Source: Planctomycetia bacterium
GTDB taxonomy: Bacteria > Planctomycetota > UBA1135 > UBA2386
Direction of reading: 5' to 3'
Assembly (NCBI GenBank): GCA_005776475.1
Contig: SXPB01000023.1
Coordinates: forward strand, 1 to 58,410
Length of the DNA: 58,410 nt
Shown: one piece after another, positions 34,383 to 44,500 of the stretch
How positions within the stretch are numbered: the stretch's first letter is position 1
Layout of the letters: the number at the start of each line of letters is the position of its first letter
Notes under the pieces: model-generated
What the model saw: the letters and a program-made list of their open reading frames with translations, nothing else
What the model was told of the DNA's origin: nothing
Database searches by the model: none
Made by a program: the position numbers and the translations under genes

Positions 34383-34413
34383 GAGGGGCCACGCCATCGC
34401 GACGCGGCCCCTC
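34383..34413. other. Intergenic hairpin
   Basis: Eight perfect pairs (GAGGGGCC with GGCCCCTC), extendable to 13 with two G-U pairs in the minus-strand transcript, lie between two minus-strand genes. On the minus strand no T-run follows; on the plus strand TTTCCT does. It may end or attenuate transcription of the gene at 34438-34860. Confidence 0.45.
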
Positions 34414-34437
34414 TTTCCTAGTGCGACACCGGGGGTA

Positions 34438-34860
34438 TCAGCCGCCCACCAGGGCGTCGCAGGCCACCGTTTGCTTCAGGTCGCGGCCCGGGCGCAGCGT
34501 GGTGGACTTCCACTCGCAGGTCGAACTGATCGGGATGAAGATGAGGTAGCTCACATTGCATCGGAAGAAGTGCGTGGTGATGGACTGGTGCTGGTCCAGC
34601 ACCGCTTCGGTGTCCGCGGTGGTGAGCTTGGTCAAGCTGTAGGTGTCGGGGTAGATCTCGACGAACAGCGGGCAGCCGGTGTTCAACTGCAGGGCAATCC
34701 CATCGATGACGAGGCTCAGCCCGCTGCAGCTGACCACGGCGCCGTAGCGCACAGGATTCGGTTCGCGCACCTGCACCGCTTCGGTGTGCGCGCAGTTCTG
34801 CGCGACGGCGGACACGGCGAGGAACAGCGGGGCGACGAAGGTGCTCAGGTTCCAGTTCAT
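34438..34860 (-). CDS. Small secreted cysteine-containing protein
   Basis: A 140-residue exported protein with signal peptide STFVAPLFLAVSAVAQ. The mature part has six cysteines (NCAHTE, SCSGL, GCPLF, RCNVS, TCEWK, ACDAL), consistent with disulfides, and a beta-rich pattern. The family is not recognised. AGGAGA lies six bases before the ATG at 34860. It is followed on the same strand by the HEAT-like protein gene, with a hairpin between. Confidence 0.72.
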   Translation of the reverse strand: MNWNLSTFVAPLFLAVSAVAQNCAHTEAVQVREPNPVRYGAVVSCSGLSLVIDGIALQLNTGCPLFVEIYPDTYSLTKLTTADTEAVLDQHQSITTHFFRCNVSYLIFIPISSTCEWKSTTLRPGRDLKQTVACDALVGG

Positions 34861-35005
34861 GACGACTCTCCTTCTGCGATGGGTGGCTTGCACCCGAGCG
34901 GGTCGACCAGAAGTGGCGGCGCACGACCCGCAATGCGTTCGCCACATCGCCATAGGGAACCGGGTTCGCCAGCGGTCGCAGTCGGGCGCGAAAACTTCTG
35001 CAGCG

Positions 35006-35980
35006 TCAGCGCGCCTGCAGCTCGCGCCACGCGGCGGCAATGCCGGCATCGACGCTGCCGGCGCGCCAACCCAGTTCGCGCGCGGCCTTGTCGCTCGAGA
35101 ACCACTGGAAGCGTGCCGCGAGGCGCAGGATCTCGCTGGTCAGCGGCGGCCGGCTGCCGAACAAGCGCTCCTTCCATTGCAGCACGCGGGCCGCCGCCGC
35201 CAGCAGTCGCATGGGGGCAACGCGCGCCGGGGCCTTGCCGCCGACGATGCGCGCGATGCGCTGCATCAGCTCGGCGCCCGTGAGGTTCTCACCGCCGAGC
35301 ACATAACGTTCGCCGCGGCGACCGCGGGCCAACGCCAACAGCATGCCGTCGCAGACGTCCTCGACGTTGGCGACGTTGAGGCCACCGGGCGGCGACCACT
35401 TCACTTTGCCAGCGAAAACGGCGCCGAGCAGCGAGCCATCGCCTTTGCGGCGGTCGCCGGCGCCGTACATCGACGGCGGGTTCACGATCACCGCGTCGAG
35501 CCCGCGCCGGCACTGTTCGAGCACCGCACGTTCGGCCGCGAACTTGCTGTCGCAATAGCCGACGCCCAGCGGGACGAAGTTGAAGGGAGCGCTTTCGTCG
35601 ACGACCGTCGGCGTCGCGCGCCACGCGATCGCCGAAATGGTGGAGCAGTGCAGGAAGCGTTGCACGCCGGCCGCGGTGGCCGCGGCGGCGAGGTTGGCGG
35701 TGGCCGCCGCATTCACCGCGAACATTGCGGCGCGGTCCTCGGGCCGGAACGACACCAGGGCGCCGAGGTGGACGACGACGTCGGCGCCGCGGCAACCACG
35801 CGCAAGGGCGCCGAGATCGTCGAGCCGGCCGTCGACGCGTTCGTGCTCGATGGCGGCGAACTCCGGCGGCTGCTGGCCCGGGCGTAGCAACAGGCGCAGG
35901 CGATGGGCGCGGGCCAGGCGCGGAATGAGGTGTTGGCCGACGAAGCCGGAGGCTCCGGTCACGAAGCAGAGCGGGGGCAC
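35006..35980 (-). CDS. NAD-dependent epimerase/dehydratase family protein
   Basis: A 324-residue extended short-chain dehydrogenase. The NAD(P) motif is TGASGFVGQHL (residues 8-18), VVHLGALVSF and HCSTISAIAW follow, and the catalytic Tyr-Lys pair is in YCDSKFAAE. VNPPSMYGAGD is typical of the dihydroflavonol-4-reductase and hopanoid HpnA-like subgroup. It reduces a carbonyl or modifies a sugar nucleotide or lipid; the substrate is not clear. Confidence 0.9.
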   Translation of the reverse strand: MPPLCFVTGASGFVGQHLIPRLARAHRLRLLLRPGQQPPEFAAIEHERVDGRLDDLGALARGCRGADVVVHLGALVSFRPEDRAAMFAVNAAATANLAAAATAAGVQRFLHCSTISAIAWRATPTVVDESAPFNFVPLGVGYCDSKFAAERAVLEQCRRGLDAVIVNPPSMYGAGDRRKGDGSLLGAVFAGKVKWSPPGGLNVANVEDVCDGMLLALARGRRGERYVLGGENLTGAELMQRIARIVGGKAPARVAPMRLLAAAARVLQWKERLFGSRPPLTSEILRLAARFQWFSSDKAARELGWRAGSVDAGIAAAWRELQAR

Positions 35981-36014
35981 ACGCGGACGGTAGCGCGCGG
36001 GATTTGGCGTTGCA

Positions 36015-36045
36015 GCGCCGGGTTGCGCGGATTCGAACCCGGCGC
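36015..36045. other. Intergenic hairpin after the second sulfatase
   Basis: A perfect 10-bp stem (GCGCCGGGTT with AACCCGGCGC) closes an 11-base loop, 16 bases after the sulfatase stop on the minus strand. No T-run follows. It probably limits readthrough into the epimerase gene. It contains a tRNA T-loop-like TTCGAAT by chance. Confidence 0.45.
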
Positions 36046-36061
36046 GCGCACCACGCGCCGG

Positions 36062-37795
36062 TCAGCCGCCGACAACCGCTTCGACGGCGCCCGTCGCCAG
36101 GATGCCGGCGGGATTGGCGCCTGCCAGCAGCGGGAACGCCTGCGTGAACAGCTGCGCACCGACGATCGCAGGCGTGTTCGGCAGCGTGATCGGCATCGCT
36201 GCGGTCAGCGCCACCTGCGTCAGCGCCGAGGTGAGCGCCAGGTCCGTCAGCAGCGTGCAGCCGGTCATGCCGAACGCGCTCAGGTCGAACGGCAACGGCA
36301 GGCCGTTCCACGTCGTGTTCTGGAAGCCGACGGCGCCGATCGTCAGCAGCACGCTCGCGGACAGGTCCTGAACGGTCAGCATCCACGTGGTGCCGATCGT
36401 CGGGCTCGTGGCACCGTTCGCGACCAGCGTCGGCGTGATGCCGCCGCCGCTGCAACCGGCGCCGTAGGCCGCGGTGAACGCGTAGCCGCGCACCTTCGCC
36501 AGTTCGCGCTTCAAGCGGGTCCACGCGGCGGTCGTGGTGGGTGTCGGCGCCAGCAGCAGGTCGGTGGTCTCGAACGGGTCGGCGGCGAGGTCGTAGAGCT
36601 CTTCGCGCACGGTCAGGTTCGGCCGCACGAACCGCAGCAGCGAGTATTGCGCATCGCGGATCATCTCCGAGTCGCCGCTGACAGCCATCGCGACGCTGCC
36701 GGTGAACTCCTGCGAGTACGAGTACTGGCGCACCGGCGGCTGGCCCGCGGCGGCGAGCAGCGAGGTCGCGTTGACCGCATCGACGGGCACGCCGGCGGGC
36801 ACGGCAGCGAGCGAGTTCACGCCCTGCAGCGACGCCAGCGTCGCGAACAGGTCGACGACGTGCACGAGGCCCGCTTCGGTGCGCGGCGCGCCGCCGACCG
36901 CGGGGCCGGCGACGATCATCGGCACCTTGACGCCGCCCTGGTAGACGGTGCCCTTGCTGCGTTGTGGGTTGAACGGCGGCAGCACGACTCCCGACGACGT
37001 GCCGTTGTCGCCGAGAAACACGATGTTGGTGTTGGCGCGCACCGCCGGCGGAATCGTGGCGAGGAAGCGGCCGAGCTCGCTGTCCATCGCTTGGACCATT
37101 GCCTTGAAGAACGGCACCGGCGAGGTCGCCGGGCTCAGGCCCGCGAGGTTCTGGGTGTGCAAGCCGGCCGGCGGCGCGTGCAGCGGCGTGTGGCCGGAGT
37201 TGAAGCTCAGCATCACGAACCAGGGCTGGCTGGTCTGCGCGACGAACGTCAGCGCTTCGTCGACCACGTCGGTGGTGGCGTAGACCGTCGACGTCGACGT
37301 CGTGCCGTTCTCGACCTTGGGCCACGAGTAGTAGTTGCTGACCGCGCCCCCCAGCGAACCGGTGAACGTGCCAAAGCCATCGGCGGTCGGCGTCAGCGGG
37401 CCGAGATCGTTGCCGAGGTGCCATTTGCCGAACAGCGCGGTCTGGATGCCGAAGGGCGCCAGGGTTTCGGGCAGGGTCACTTCACTCGCGGCGAGGCCGT
37501 TGGCGGAGCCGCCGAGCGCGAAGCCCACCCCCGTGCGGAAGCCGTGGCGACCGGTCAGGAGCGACGCGCGCGTCGGCGAACACAGCGGGCAGGCCTGGGC
37601 ATTGGTGAAGCGCACGCCGGCGGCGGCCAACGCATCGATGGTCGGCGTCGGGGCGGGATCACTGCCGAGCCCGTAGCAGGCCACCGAATCGACGCCGACG
37701 TCGTCGGCGACGACCAGCAGCACGTTCTGCGTTTGCGCAGCAACGGCGGTCGCGAACGCGAGGATCGGGAACGAACGCAGCAGGTGGGTGGCCAT
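36062..37795 (-). CDS. Sulfatase with C-terminal planctomycete module
   Basis: A 577-residue secreted sulfatase. Signal peptide FPILAFATAVAAQ, metal-binding NVLLVVADDVGVDS, formylglycine motif CSPTR (Cys72), GKWHLG, and FLGDNGTSSG near the end of the catalytic domain. The last 130 residues, from YGAGCSGGGITPTLV, are not part of the sulfatase fold and match the C-terminal module of the Kelch-like and other secreted proteins here. The start at 37795 gives the signal peptide. The natural substrate is probably a sulfated polysaccharide. Confidence 0.92.
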   Translation of the reverse strand: MATHLLRSFPILAFATAVAAQTQNVLLVVADDVGVDSVACYGLGSDPAPTPTIDALAAAGVRFTNAQACPLCSPTRASLLTGRHGFRTGVGFALGGSANGLAASEVTLPETLAPFGIQTALFGKWHLGNDLGPLTPTADGFGTFTGSLGGAVSNYYSWPKVENGTTSTSTVYATTDVVDEALTFVAQTSQPWFVMLSFNSGHTPLHAPPAGLHTQNLAGLSPATSPVPFFKAMVQAMDSELGRFLATIPPAVRANTNIVFLGDNGTSSGVVLPPFNPQRSKGTVYQGGVKVPMIVAGPAVGGAPRTEAGLVHVVDLFATLASLQGVNSLAAVPAGVPVDAVNATSLLAAAGQPPVRQYSYSQEFTGSVAMAVSGDSEMIRDAQYSLLRFVRPNLTVREELYDLAADPFETTDLLLAPTPTTTAAWTRLKRELAKVRGYAFTAAYGAGCSGGGITPTLVANGATSPTIGTTWMLTVQDLSASVLLTIGAVGFQNTTWNGLPLPFDLSAFGMTGCTLLTDLALTSALTQVALTAAMPITLPNTPAIVGAQLFTQAFPLLAGANPAGILATGAVEAVVGG

Positions 37796-37863
37796 CGGTG
37801 TGCGGCCGGGTTTGGCCGGCCCGTGAGTAACGGGGACGTCGCAGCGTTCCCACCCGCAGAATC

Positions 37864-38784
37864 TCACCGCGGGGCGAGCAGCATGCGTTCGATGCGGCGG
37901 GCGGCGGCGCCGAGGCGGGTGCCGGCCGCGCTGAGTTCGGCTGCAGGGACGCCGTCCTGCGCCAGCATCACGACGTGCACGATGGGGCCTTCCGGCGTCT
38001 CGCACCAGCCGGCGGCCACGCGCGTCACCGGTTCGCTGTCGAGGGCGCCACCCTTCGCGAAGCGGGCGCGGCCGGCGGCATCGGCGGGTTGCTGCATCAC
38101 GTCGCGGCAGGCCTGCAGTTCGGCTTTGGCGAGGCCGGGCACGTGGCCTGCGGCCAGGCCGCCATGCACCGTGGCCAGCGCGCGCGCGGTGGCGTCGTTG
38201 TCGCCGTTCTCGGTGCGGCTGCGGATCATGTATCGGCGAACGTGCATGCCGGCCGCTTCGGGCGTGCGCGCATGCAGCAGGGTCTGCAGGCCGGCGGGTC
38301 CACCGAAGAACGCGGTGACGAGGTTGGCGGCGATGTTGTAGGTCGGATTGTCGACGCCCTTGCCCGAGATCATGGCTTCGGCGATGCGGCGTGTCGTCGC
38401 ACCGCCAAGGGCTGCGCGCGCCGTCGCGCGTTGGGCGGGTGTGAAGTGCGCGATGGCGAAGTGGGTGTCGTCGGCGAGCACGGCATCGGCGCCCGGCAGC
38501 GGCGCATCGAGGGCGCCGGCGCGCGCGGCGAACAGCTCGACGAGGTAGGCCGCCTTGATCGCGGAAGCGCACGGCATCGTCGCGTCGACGTTCCAGGCGA
38601 ACGTCGGCGGCTGCCCGGGCCGGCCGAGCCACACCGCGGCGCGCGCACCGGGGCCGAGTTCGGCGACCGCGGCGCGCACGTCGGCGAGCAGGCGGCGGTC
38701 GTCGGCATGGTCGGGAATCGGCGCCAGCGAAGTCGTGCAGGCGGCCAGCAGGAACGTGAACAGCGTCGCAGTGGAATGGCGCAT
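37864..38784 (-). CDS. Class A beta-lactamase-like serine hydrolase lipoprotein
   Basis: A 306-residue lipoprotein (lipobox LLAAC, Cys16). The active-site SxxK motif is SAIK (Ser74, Lys77), in PCASAIKAAYLVELF. A YNIAAN segment occupies the place of the SDN loop, and RFAKGGALDSEP replaces the usual KTG with KGG. This pattern fits the COG2367 group, in which true beta-lactamases are mixed with other hydrolases. Activity on beta-lactams is uncertain. The start at 38784 gives the lipoprotein signal. Confidence 0.83.
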   Translation of the reverse strand: MRHSTATLFTFLLAACTTSLAPIPDHADDRRLLADVRAAVAELGPGARAAVWLGRPGQPPTFAWNVDATMPCASAIKAAYLVELFAARAGALDAPLPGADAVLADDTHFAIAHFTPAQRATARAALGGATTRRIAEAMISGKGVDNPTYNIAANLVTAFFGGPAGLQTLLHARTPEAAGMHVRRYMIRSRTENGDNDATARALATVHGGLAAGHVPGLAKAELQACRDVMQQPADAAGRARFAKGGALDSEPVTRVAAGWCETPEGPIVHVVMLAQDGVPAAELSAAGTRLGAAARRIERMLLAPR

Positions 38785-38980
38785 GGGTCGGCAGGGGCAG
38801 GGCGAGCAGTCGTGCCCGGATCCCGGGCGGATCATCCTTCGCACCGTCACTGCATGGATAGTCGGATCTGGCGACAGCGTGCGGATGCGGTGTAGCGCGG
38901 ATCCGCATGCGGGATTGGTACGTGCGTACGACGGCTCCCCTCATTGCGCAGTTGGTAGGACGCGCGACGATCCTGCCGCC
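38785..38980. other. Intergenic region between divergent genes
   Basis: This 196-base stretch separates the beta-lactamase-like lipoprotein and a secreted protein gene and should hold both promoters. No clear boxes were seen. GCGCAGTTGGTAG near 38946 looks like a tRNA D-arm, but no anticodon or T-arm follows. Confidence 0.5.
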
Positions 38981-40093
38981 ATGTCCAAAGCACTACTCGC
39001 TGCTCTCGTCCTCTCTTCCTCGGGATTCGTCGCTGCCCAACAGGCCGCTGTCCTCGTCGACACCACGCTCGACCAGTTGTTCAGCGTCGATCTCGCGACG
39101 GGTGCGGTGACGCTGATCGGCAGTGTGCTGCCTGGCCCGGCCACGTGCGCCGACCTCGCCTGGCGCGAAGACACGAAGCAGTTGTGGACGCTCGATCTCG
39201 GCGCCGGCGGTCTGGGCACGCTCGACCTGACCACGGGCGCCTGGACCGTCGCCTGGCCGAGCCCGATCACCGGTTGGCAGGGCCTGGCGTGGGACCCGAC
39301 CACGCAGAACTTCTTCGCCGCGAACCAGAACGACACGCTGTATCGCATCGACCCGACGACCGGCGTCTTCACGTTGGTCGGCACGACGACGACGACGTAC
39401 CTGATCACTGCCCTGAGCGTGGATGCGCGCGGCCGGTTGATCGGCATCGACTTCACCACCGGCACGGTGGTCCAGATCGACAAGAACACCGCCGCGACCA
39501 CGGTGCTGTTCTCGGGCATCAACAACATCCAGGGCCTCGACATCGCGTCGGATGGCACGTGGTACGGCGTCAACACCTCCACCGACTCGCTCTACGTGTT
39601 CAATCCGGTGACCGGTGGCGCGACCCTCGTCGGCCCTTGCATCGGCACGCAGTTCGCGAAGGGTTTCCAGGTCATCGACACCGGCGTCGTGCGCGGCGGC
39701 GCGGCGTGTGCCGACGGCAATGGCAGCACACGGCGCATGACCTGGTCCGGTTCGTCGGCGGTTGGCAACACGCTGGTCCTCGACGTCGAAGCGGGCACCT
39801 CGCCGATGCTGGCGGTCGTGTTCCTCGGGCTGTCGGCCGAGACCTACGGCCCGCTGCCGCTGCCTTTCGACCTGGCGCCGATCGGCGCGCCTGGTTGCCT
39901 GCTGCACACGTCGAGTGAGGTCGGCCTCGGCCCGGTCGTGGCCGGCTTGGGCGGCATCGCGATCCCGATCCCGCCGACGACGTTGCCGGGCTTCCAGATG
40001 TTCTCGCAGGCAGTGATCCTCGACAGCGGTGCGGTGCCCAACCCGCTCGGCCTCGCCTTCACCGACTTCGTTCGCATCGTCATCACGAACTGA
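38981..40093 (+). CDS. Secreted beta-propeller-like protein with C-terminal planctomycete module
   Basis: A 370-residue exported protein with signal peptide LLAALVLSSSGFVAAQ. The N-terminal 230 residues contain repeats resembling a beta-propeller (QLFSVDLATGAVTLIGSV, TLYRIDPTTGVFTLVGTT, SLYVFNPVTGGATLVGPC), a pattern common in DUF4394-like proteins. The C-terminal module has ETYGPLPLPFDLAPIGAPGC and GFQMFSQAVILD, as in the other secreted proteins here. The start at 38981 gives the signal peptide. It is probably extracellular or surface-bound. Confidence 0.8.
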   Translation: MSKALLAALVLSSSGFVAAQQAAVLVDTTLDQLFSVDLATGAVTLIGSVLPGPATCADLAWREDTKQLWTLDLGAGGLGTLDLTTGAWTVAWPSPITGWQGLAWDPTTQNFFAANQNDTLYRIDPTTGVFTLVGTTTTTYLITALSVDARGRLIGIDFTTGTVVQIDKNTAATTVLFSGINNIQGLDIASDGTWYGVNTSTDSLYVFNPVTGGATLVGPCIGTQFAKGFQVIDTGVVRGGAACADGNGSTRRMTWSGSSAVGNTLVLDVEAGTSPMLAVVFLGLSAETYGPLPLPFDLAPIGAPGCLLHTSSEVGLGPVVAGLGGIAIPIPPTTLPGFQMFSQAVILDSGAVPNPLGLAFTDFVRIVITN

Positions 40094-40170
40094 CGCGACT
40101 GACGCGACGCGAACGGGGCCGCGTGGCATGCTGCGGGGCGTCGCTGCCGGAGTCGGCGCGACGCGCTTCC

Positions 40171-41529
40171 ATGCGCATCCTCCACACCGCGGACTGGCAT
40201 CTCGGACACACGCTGCGCGACCATTCGCGGCAGGCGGAGCACGAGTTGTTCCTGCGGTGGCTCGTGCAGACCGTGGTCGAACGGCACGTCGATGCGCTGC
40301 TGCTCGCGGGCGACGTGTTCGATTCGGCCAATCCGCCGCCGTCGGCGCTGCGCACGTGGTTTCGCTTCCTCGGTGAACTGAAGCAGGCGCGACCGTCGGT
40401 GCAGGTCGTCGTCATCGCCGGCAACCACGACAGCGCCGCCCGCCTGGTGGCGCCGCGCGAGTTGCTGGCGGCGTTCGACGTGCGCGTGGTCGGGGCATTG
40501 GAACGTGGTCCCGACGGTCGCCTGCAGTGCGACGATCTGCTGGTGCCGCTGCGCGATGCCGCGGGCATGGTGCGCGCCGTGTGCGTTGCGATCCCGTTCC
40601 TGCGCGCGAGCGACGTGCTGGCGCTGGTGCCGCAGTCGCCGACGAACGCGGCGGGCACGGATGCGCCGGTGGTCGCGAACGGTGACTACGTGCTGCCGCG
40701 CCCAGGGCCCGCGGTGGCGGCCGACGGGGCAGCCGTCGGCGACCCGCTGATCGACGGCATGCGTGCGCTGCACTCCGAGCTGTTCGCCGCCGCGCGCGCG
40801 CTGCAGCAGCCCGGCCAGGCGCTGGTGGCGATGGCGCACGGCTACCTCGTCGGTGGCGCGCTGAGTGAGCTGAGCGAGCGCAAGGTGCTCGGCGGCAACC
40901 AGCACGCGTTGCCGATCGACCTGTTTCCCGACGACTGCGCCTACGTGGCGCTTGGCCACCTGCACCGGCCGCAGCCGCTGGCCGGTCGTGAGCACGTGCG
41001 CTACTCGGGGTCGCCGATTCCGCTGTCGTTGCCCGAGCGACTGCATCCGCACCACGTCGTGTTCGCCGACTTCGTCGAAGGCGCCCGCGAGAAGGTGTGG
41101 CAACTGCGCGTGCCGCGGTTCGTGCCGATGCTGCGCGTGCCCGAACACGGCGCGTCGTCGCCCGAGGAGGCGCTCGCCGCCGCCGCTGCGCTGCCGGCCC
41201 GTGATGCCACCATGCCGGAGGACCTGCGGCCCCTGGTCGAGTTCGCCGTGAGCATGCCGCTGCCGTCGCCGCAGTTGGCCGAACGCATCGCGCGCGTGCT
41301 CGCCGATCGCAACGTGCGGCTCGTGCGCATCGAGATCGCGAGCGACGTGTCGCCGCGCGGCGACGACGCCGCCTTCGCGGGCGAGCGACCGGCCGAGTTG
41401 CTGTCGCTGCAGCCGGAGGAAGTGTTCGCGCGCTGCTACGCGAAGGCGCATGCGGGCCCGGTGCCGGAGCCGATGCTGGCGGCGTTCCGCGAGCTGCTCG
41501 ACGAAGTGCAGCACGGAGGGCCCGCGTGA
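40171..41529 (+). CDS. sbcD: Exonuclease subunit SbcD
   Basis: A 452-residue Mre11-type nuclease. Metal-binding blocks: HTADWHLGH (Asp8, His10), LLLAGDVFDSANPP, VVVIAGNHDSAARL, MAHGYLVGG and YVALGHLHRPQ. With SbcC it opens hairpins and processes double-strand DNA ends. The start at 40171 places the first metal motif at residue 8, as in the family. Its TGA overlaps the GTG start of sbcC, a usual arrangement for a complex made in fixed ratio. Confidence 0.96.
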   Translation: MRILHTADWHLGHTLRDHSRQAEHELFLRWLVQTVVERHVDALLLAGDVFDSANPPPSALRTWFRFLGELKQARPSVQVVVIAGNHDSAARLVAPRELLAAFDVRVVGALERGPDGRLQCDDLLVPLRDAAGMVRAVCVAIPFLRASDVLALVPQSPTNAAGTDAPVVANGDYVLPRPGPAVAADGAAVGDPLIDGMRALHSELFAAARALQQPGQALVAMAHGYLVGGALSELSERKVLGGNQHALPIDLFPDDCAYVALGHLHRPQPLAGREHVRYSGSPIPLSLPERLHPHHVVFADFVEGAREKVWQLRVPRFVPMLRVPEHGASSPEEALAAAAALPARDATMPEDLRPLVEFAVSMPLPSPQLAERIARVLADRNVRLVRIEIASDVSPRGDDAAFAGERPAELLSLQPEEVFARCYAKAHAGPVPEPMLAAFRELLDEVQHGGPA

Positions 41530-44500
41530 AGATCCTCGCGATCCGTGGCGAGAACCTCGCCAGCCTGGCGCGCCCGTTCGCGATCGATCTGGAGCATGGG
41601 CCGCTCGCGAACGTCGGCCTGTTCGCGATCACCGGACCGGTCGGTGCTGGCAAGAGCACGCTGCTCGACGCGCTGTGCCTGCCGTTGTTCGATCGCACGC
41701 CGCGCCTGACCGGCAAGAGCACGGTCAAGGTCGGCGATGCCACCACCGAACCGTCGCATTGGCTCGGCGAACGCGATCCGCGTACGCTGTTGCGGCGCGA
41801 GGCGCAGGATGGGCGCGCCGAGGTCGACTTCCGCGGCCGCGATGGGGTTCGCTATCGGGCGGCGTGGTCGGTGCGGCGCGCGCGGCGAGGCTCGGGCCGA
41901 TTGCAGCAGCAGGAGATGAGCCTGCGCGACCTCGATCGCGATGTGGTGATCGCGGGCGGCAGTCGCACCGAAGTGCTGGCGGCGATCCAGGTGCGGCTCG
42001 GCCTCGACTTCGCGCAGTTCTGCCGTTCGGTGTTGTTGGCGCAGGGTGAGTTCGCGGCGTTCCTGCGGGCGCGGCCCGACGAACGGGCGCGGTTGCTGGA
42101 AACGCTGACGGGCGCCGACGTCTATCGCCGGTTGTCGAAGGCGGCGCACGAGCGGGCGCGGGCCAGCGCGCACGCAGTCGAGCTGCTGCGCAGCCAGATG
42201 GATGCGCACGCGTCGTTGCCGATCGAGCAACGCGAAGGGTTGGAGGCGACGCTGCAGGCGACGAACGGCGAGCTCGAGGTCTGCAAGGTCGCGACCACGT
42301 TGGCGACCGCCTACGTCAACTGGCACCACGCGGCCGAACAGCATCGGCGGCGCGAGAGCGAGGCGACGGTGGCCCTGCAGCAGGCCGTGCGGGCGAGCGA
42401 TGCCGCTGAACCGCGGCGGGAACGTTCGCAGCGGCTGCAGCGAGCAATGCAGGCAGTGCCGCGTTGGGAAGTCGCAGCGCAGGCACAGGACGTGGCCGAA
42501 CGCGCACGCCAGGAACTCGCGGCTGCGATGCGCGCCGCGCAGACGGCGACGGCTGGGCACGATGCGGCGGCGGCGACGTTCGCGGCGGCGTTCGCGAAGT
42601 TCGGTTCGCCAACCAGCGTGCCGGGCCTCGTGCGTGACCTGCCGCAGTGGGAGCCGTTGCTGCGGCAGTGGCAAGCGGCAGTCGCTGCGCTGGCGGCGGC
42701 GGCGGCGCGCATTCCCGAGTTGGAGCGCGAAGTGACGGCGGCGGCGGCCGAAGTGCAGGTGTTGGCCAAGGCCCTGCCGCCCACGGCGGCGCGTGCCGCG
42801 AAGGCGGCGGCGAGCGTCGAAGCGGCGCAGGCGGCCGTGCGGGCCTTCGATGGCGAGGCGTTGGCGCGGCGCCGACGGGCATTGGCCGGCGAACGCCGCA
42901 CCGCCGAACGCGTGCAGGCGCTGGTTCAAGCCTGGCAGGCCGCAGCCGACACGCTGGCGGCGGCGCAGGCTGCCGCGGCAGTGGCGACGACGCAGCAGTC
43001 GGTGCTGGCGAAGGCGCGCGGCGATGCGGCCACGGCGACAGCGCAGGCGGTGTTGCGCGCCGAAGCGCTGCAAACCAAGGCCGGACTCGCGCCGCTGCGC
43101 GCGCGCCTGGTCGATGGGGAGCCATGCCCGCTGTGCGGTTCGGAAGCGCATCCGGCGGCTGGCCATGCCGACGATGGTGAGTTGCCGGTGGCGGTGGCGA
43201 CGTTGGCGCAGTGTCGCGCCCGGGAGGCCGCCGCGATCGGCGCGGCGGCCAGGGCCGATGCCAACTTCGGGGCTGCACTCGAAGCTCGCCGCGTCGGGGC
43301 CGAGCGATCGACGGCAGCCCACGCGGCGTTGCTGGCGTTCGGTGGATTCGCCGAAGCAGCCGAGCCCGCGGCGATCGTCGCGCAGAGCGCCGAGCGACTC
43401 GCCGCCTGCGAGGCAGCGGAGACCGTGCTCGCCAGTGACGAGCAGGCGGCGCATGCCCATGTCGAAGCGTTGCAGGTTGCGTTGGCAGAAGCGCGCGACG
43501 CGTTGAAGGCGACGGAAGCAGCGGTCGCGCGGCACCGTGCGGCGGAGCAGGGATGCGCAGAGGCGCGCAGTCGGCTGGAAGTCGCGCAGCGCGACGCGGC
43601 GACCGCGCAGCAGCGGCAGCGCGATGGCGAAGCGGGGCTCGCCGGCGCCTGCGAAGGGCTCGCCGACGGCGTCGCCGGGCTGCGCTTGCTCGGCGCGGAA
43701 ACGGGGGCGGCGACGATGTTGCGCTCGTTGCACGGCAAGCACCAGGCGCTGGCGGCGGCCGCGCAAGCGTTGGCGGTCGCAGGTGCCGCGAGCCTGGCGG
43801 CGACGGCGACGGCGGACCGGACGCAACGGGAAGCCGCGCACTCCGCGCAGGCACTGGCCAAAGCACTCGCGGTGGCGAACGTCACGATCGAGGACGTGGT
43901 GGCTGCCGCCCAGCTCGGCCTCGACGCGCTCGGCGACGAGGCGCAGGCGTTGCAGCAGCTCGCCGCCGAAGTCGTGCGTTGCCGGACGATCGTGCAGGAG
44001 CGCGCAGAGCAACGGAAGGCGCATGAAGACCGCGACCGACCGTCGCTCGATGCCGCCGATGCGGAGCAGGCCCTGCGCGACGCGCGCGCGCACCACGATC
44101 TCGTCGAAGCGCGCGGCCAGGACGTGCGTTCGCGCCTGTTCGCCGACGACCAGATCCGCAAGCACCGCGCCGAGCTGCAGCCGCTCCTGCACGCGGCCGA
44201 ACGGGCGACCTCGACCTGGCTCGCACTCGACGAGTTGATCGGCAGCAGCGGCGGCGACAAGTTCGCGCGGTTTGCGCAGGAGATGACGCTCGACCTGCTG
44301 TTGCTCGAAGCGAACCGCCGCCTCGCCGAGCTCGCGCGCCGCTACCGGTTGCGCCGCAATCTCGACGGCGAACTCGACTTCGTCGTCGTCGATCTCGACC
44401 TCGGCGAAAGCCAGCGCAGCGTGTGGACGCTGTCGGGCGGCGAGACGTTCCTGGTGTCGTTGGCGCTGGCGTTGGCGCTGGCGACGTTGGCGGCGCCGAA

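Noticed and set aside
36015-36050. T-loop-like TTCGAAT on the minus strand, suggesting a tRNA end
   Set aside because: The flanking five bases do not form a T-stem; the sequence forms a simple 10-bp hairpin between two genes instead.
38940-38980. tRNA-like D-arm sequence GCGCAGTTGGTAG before the gene at 38981
   Set aside because: No anticodon arm, T-arm or acceptor pairing can be built before the coding sequence starts.
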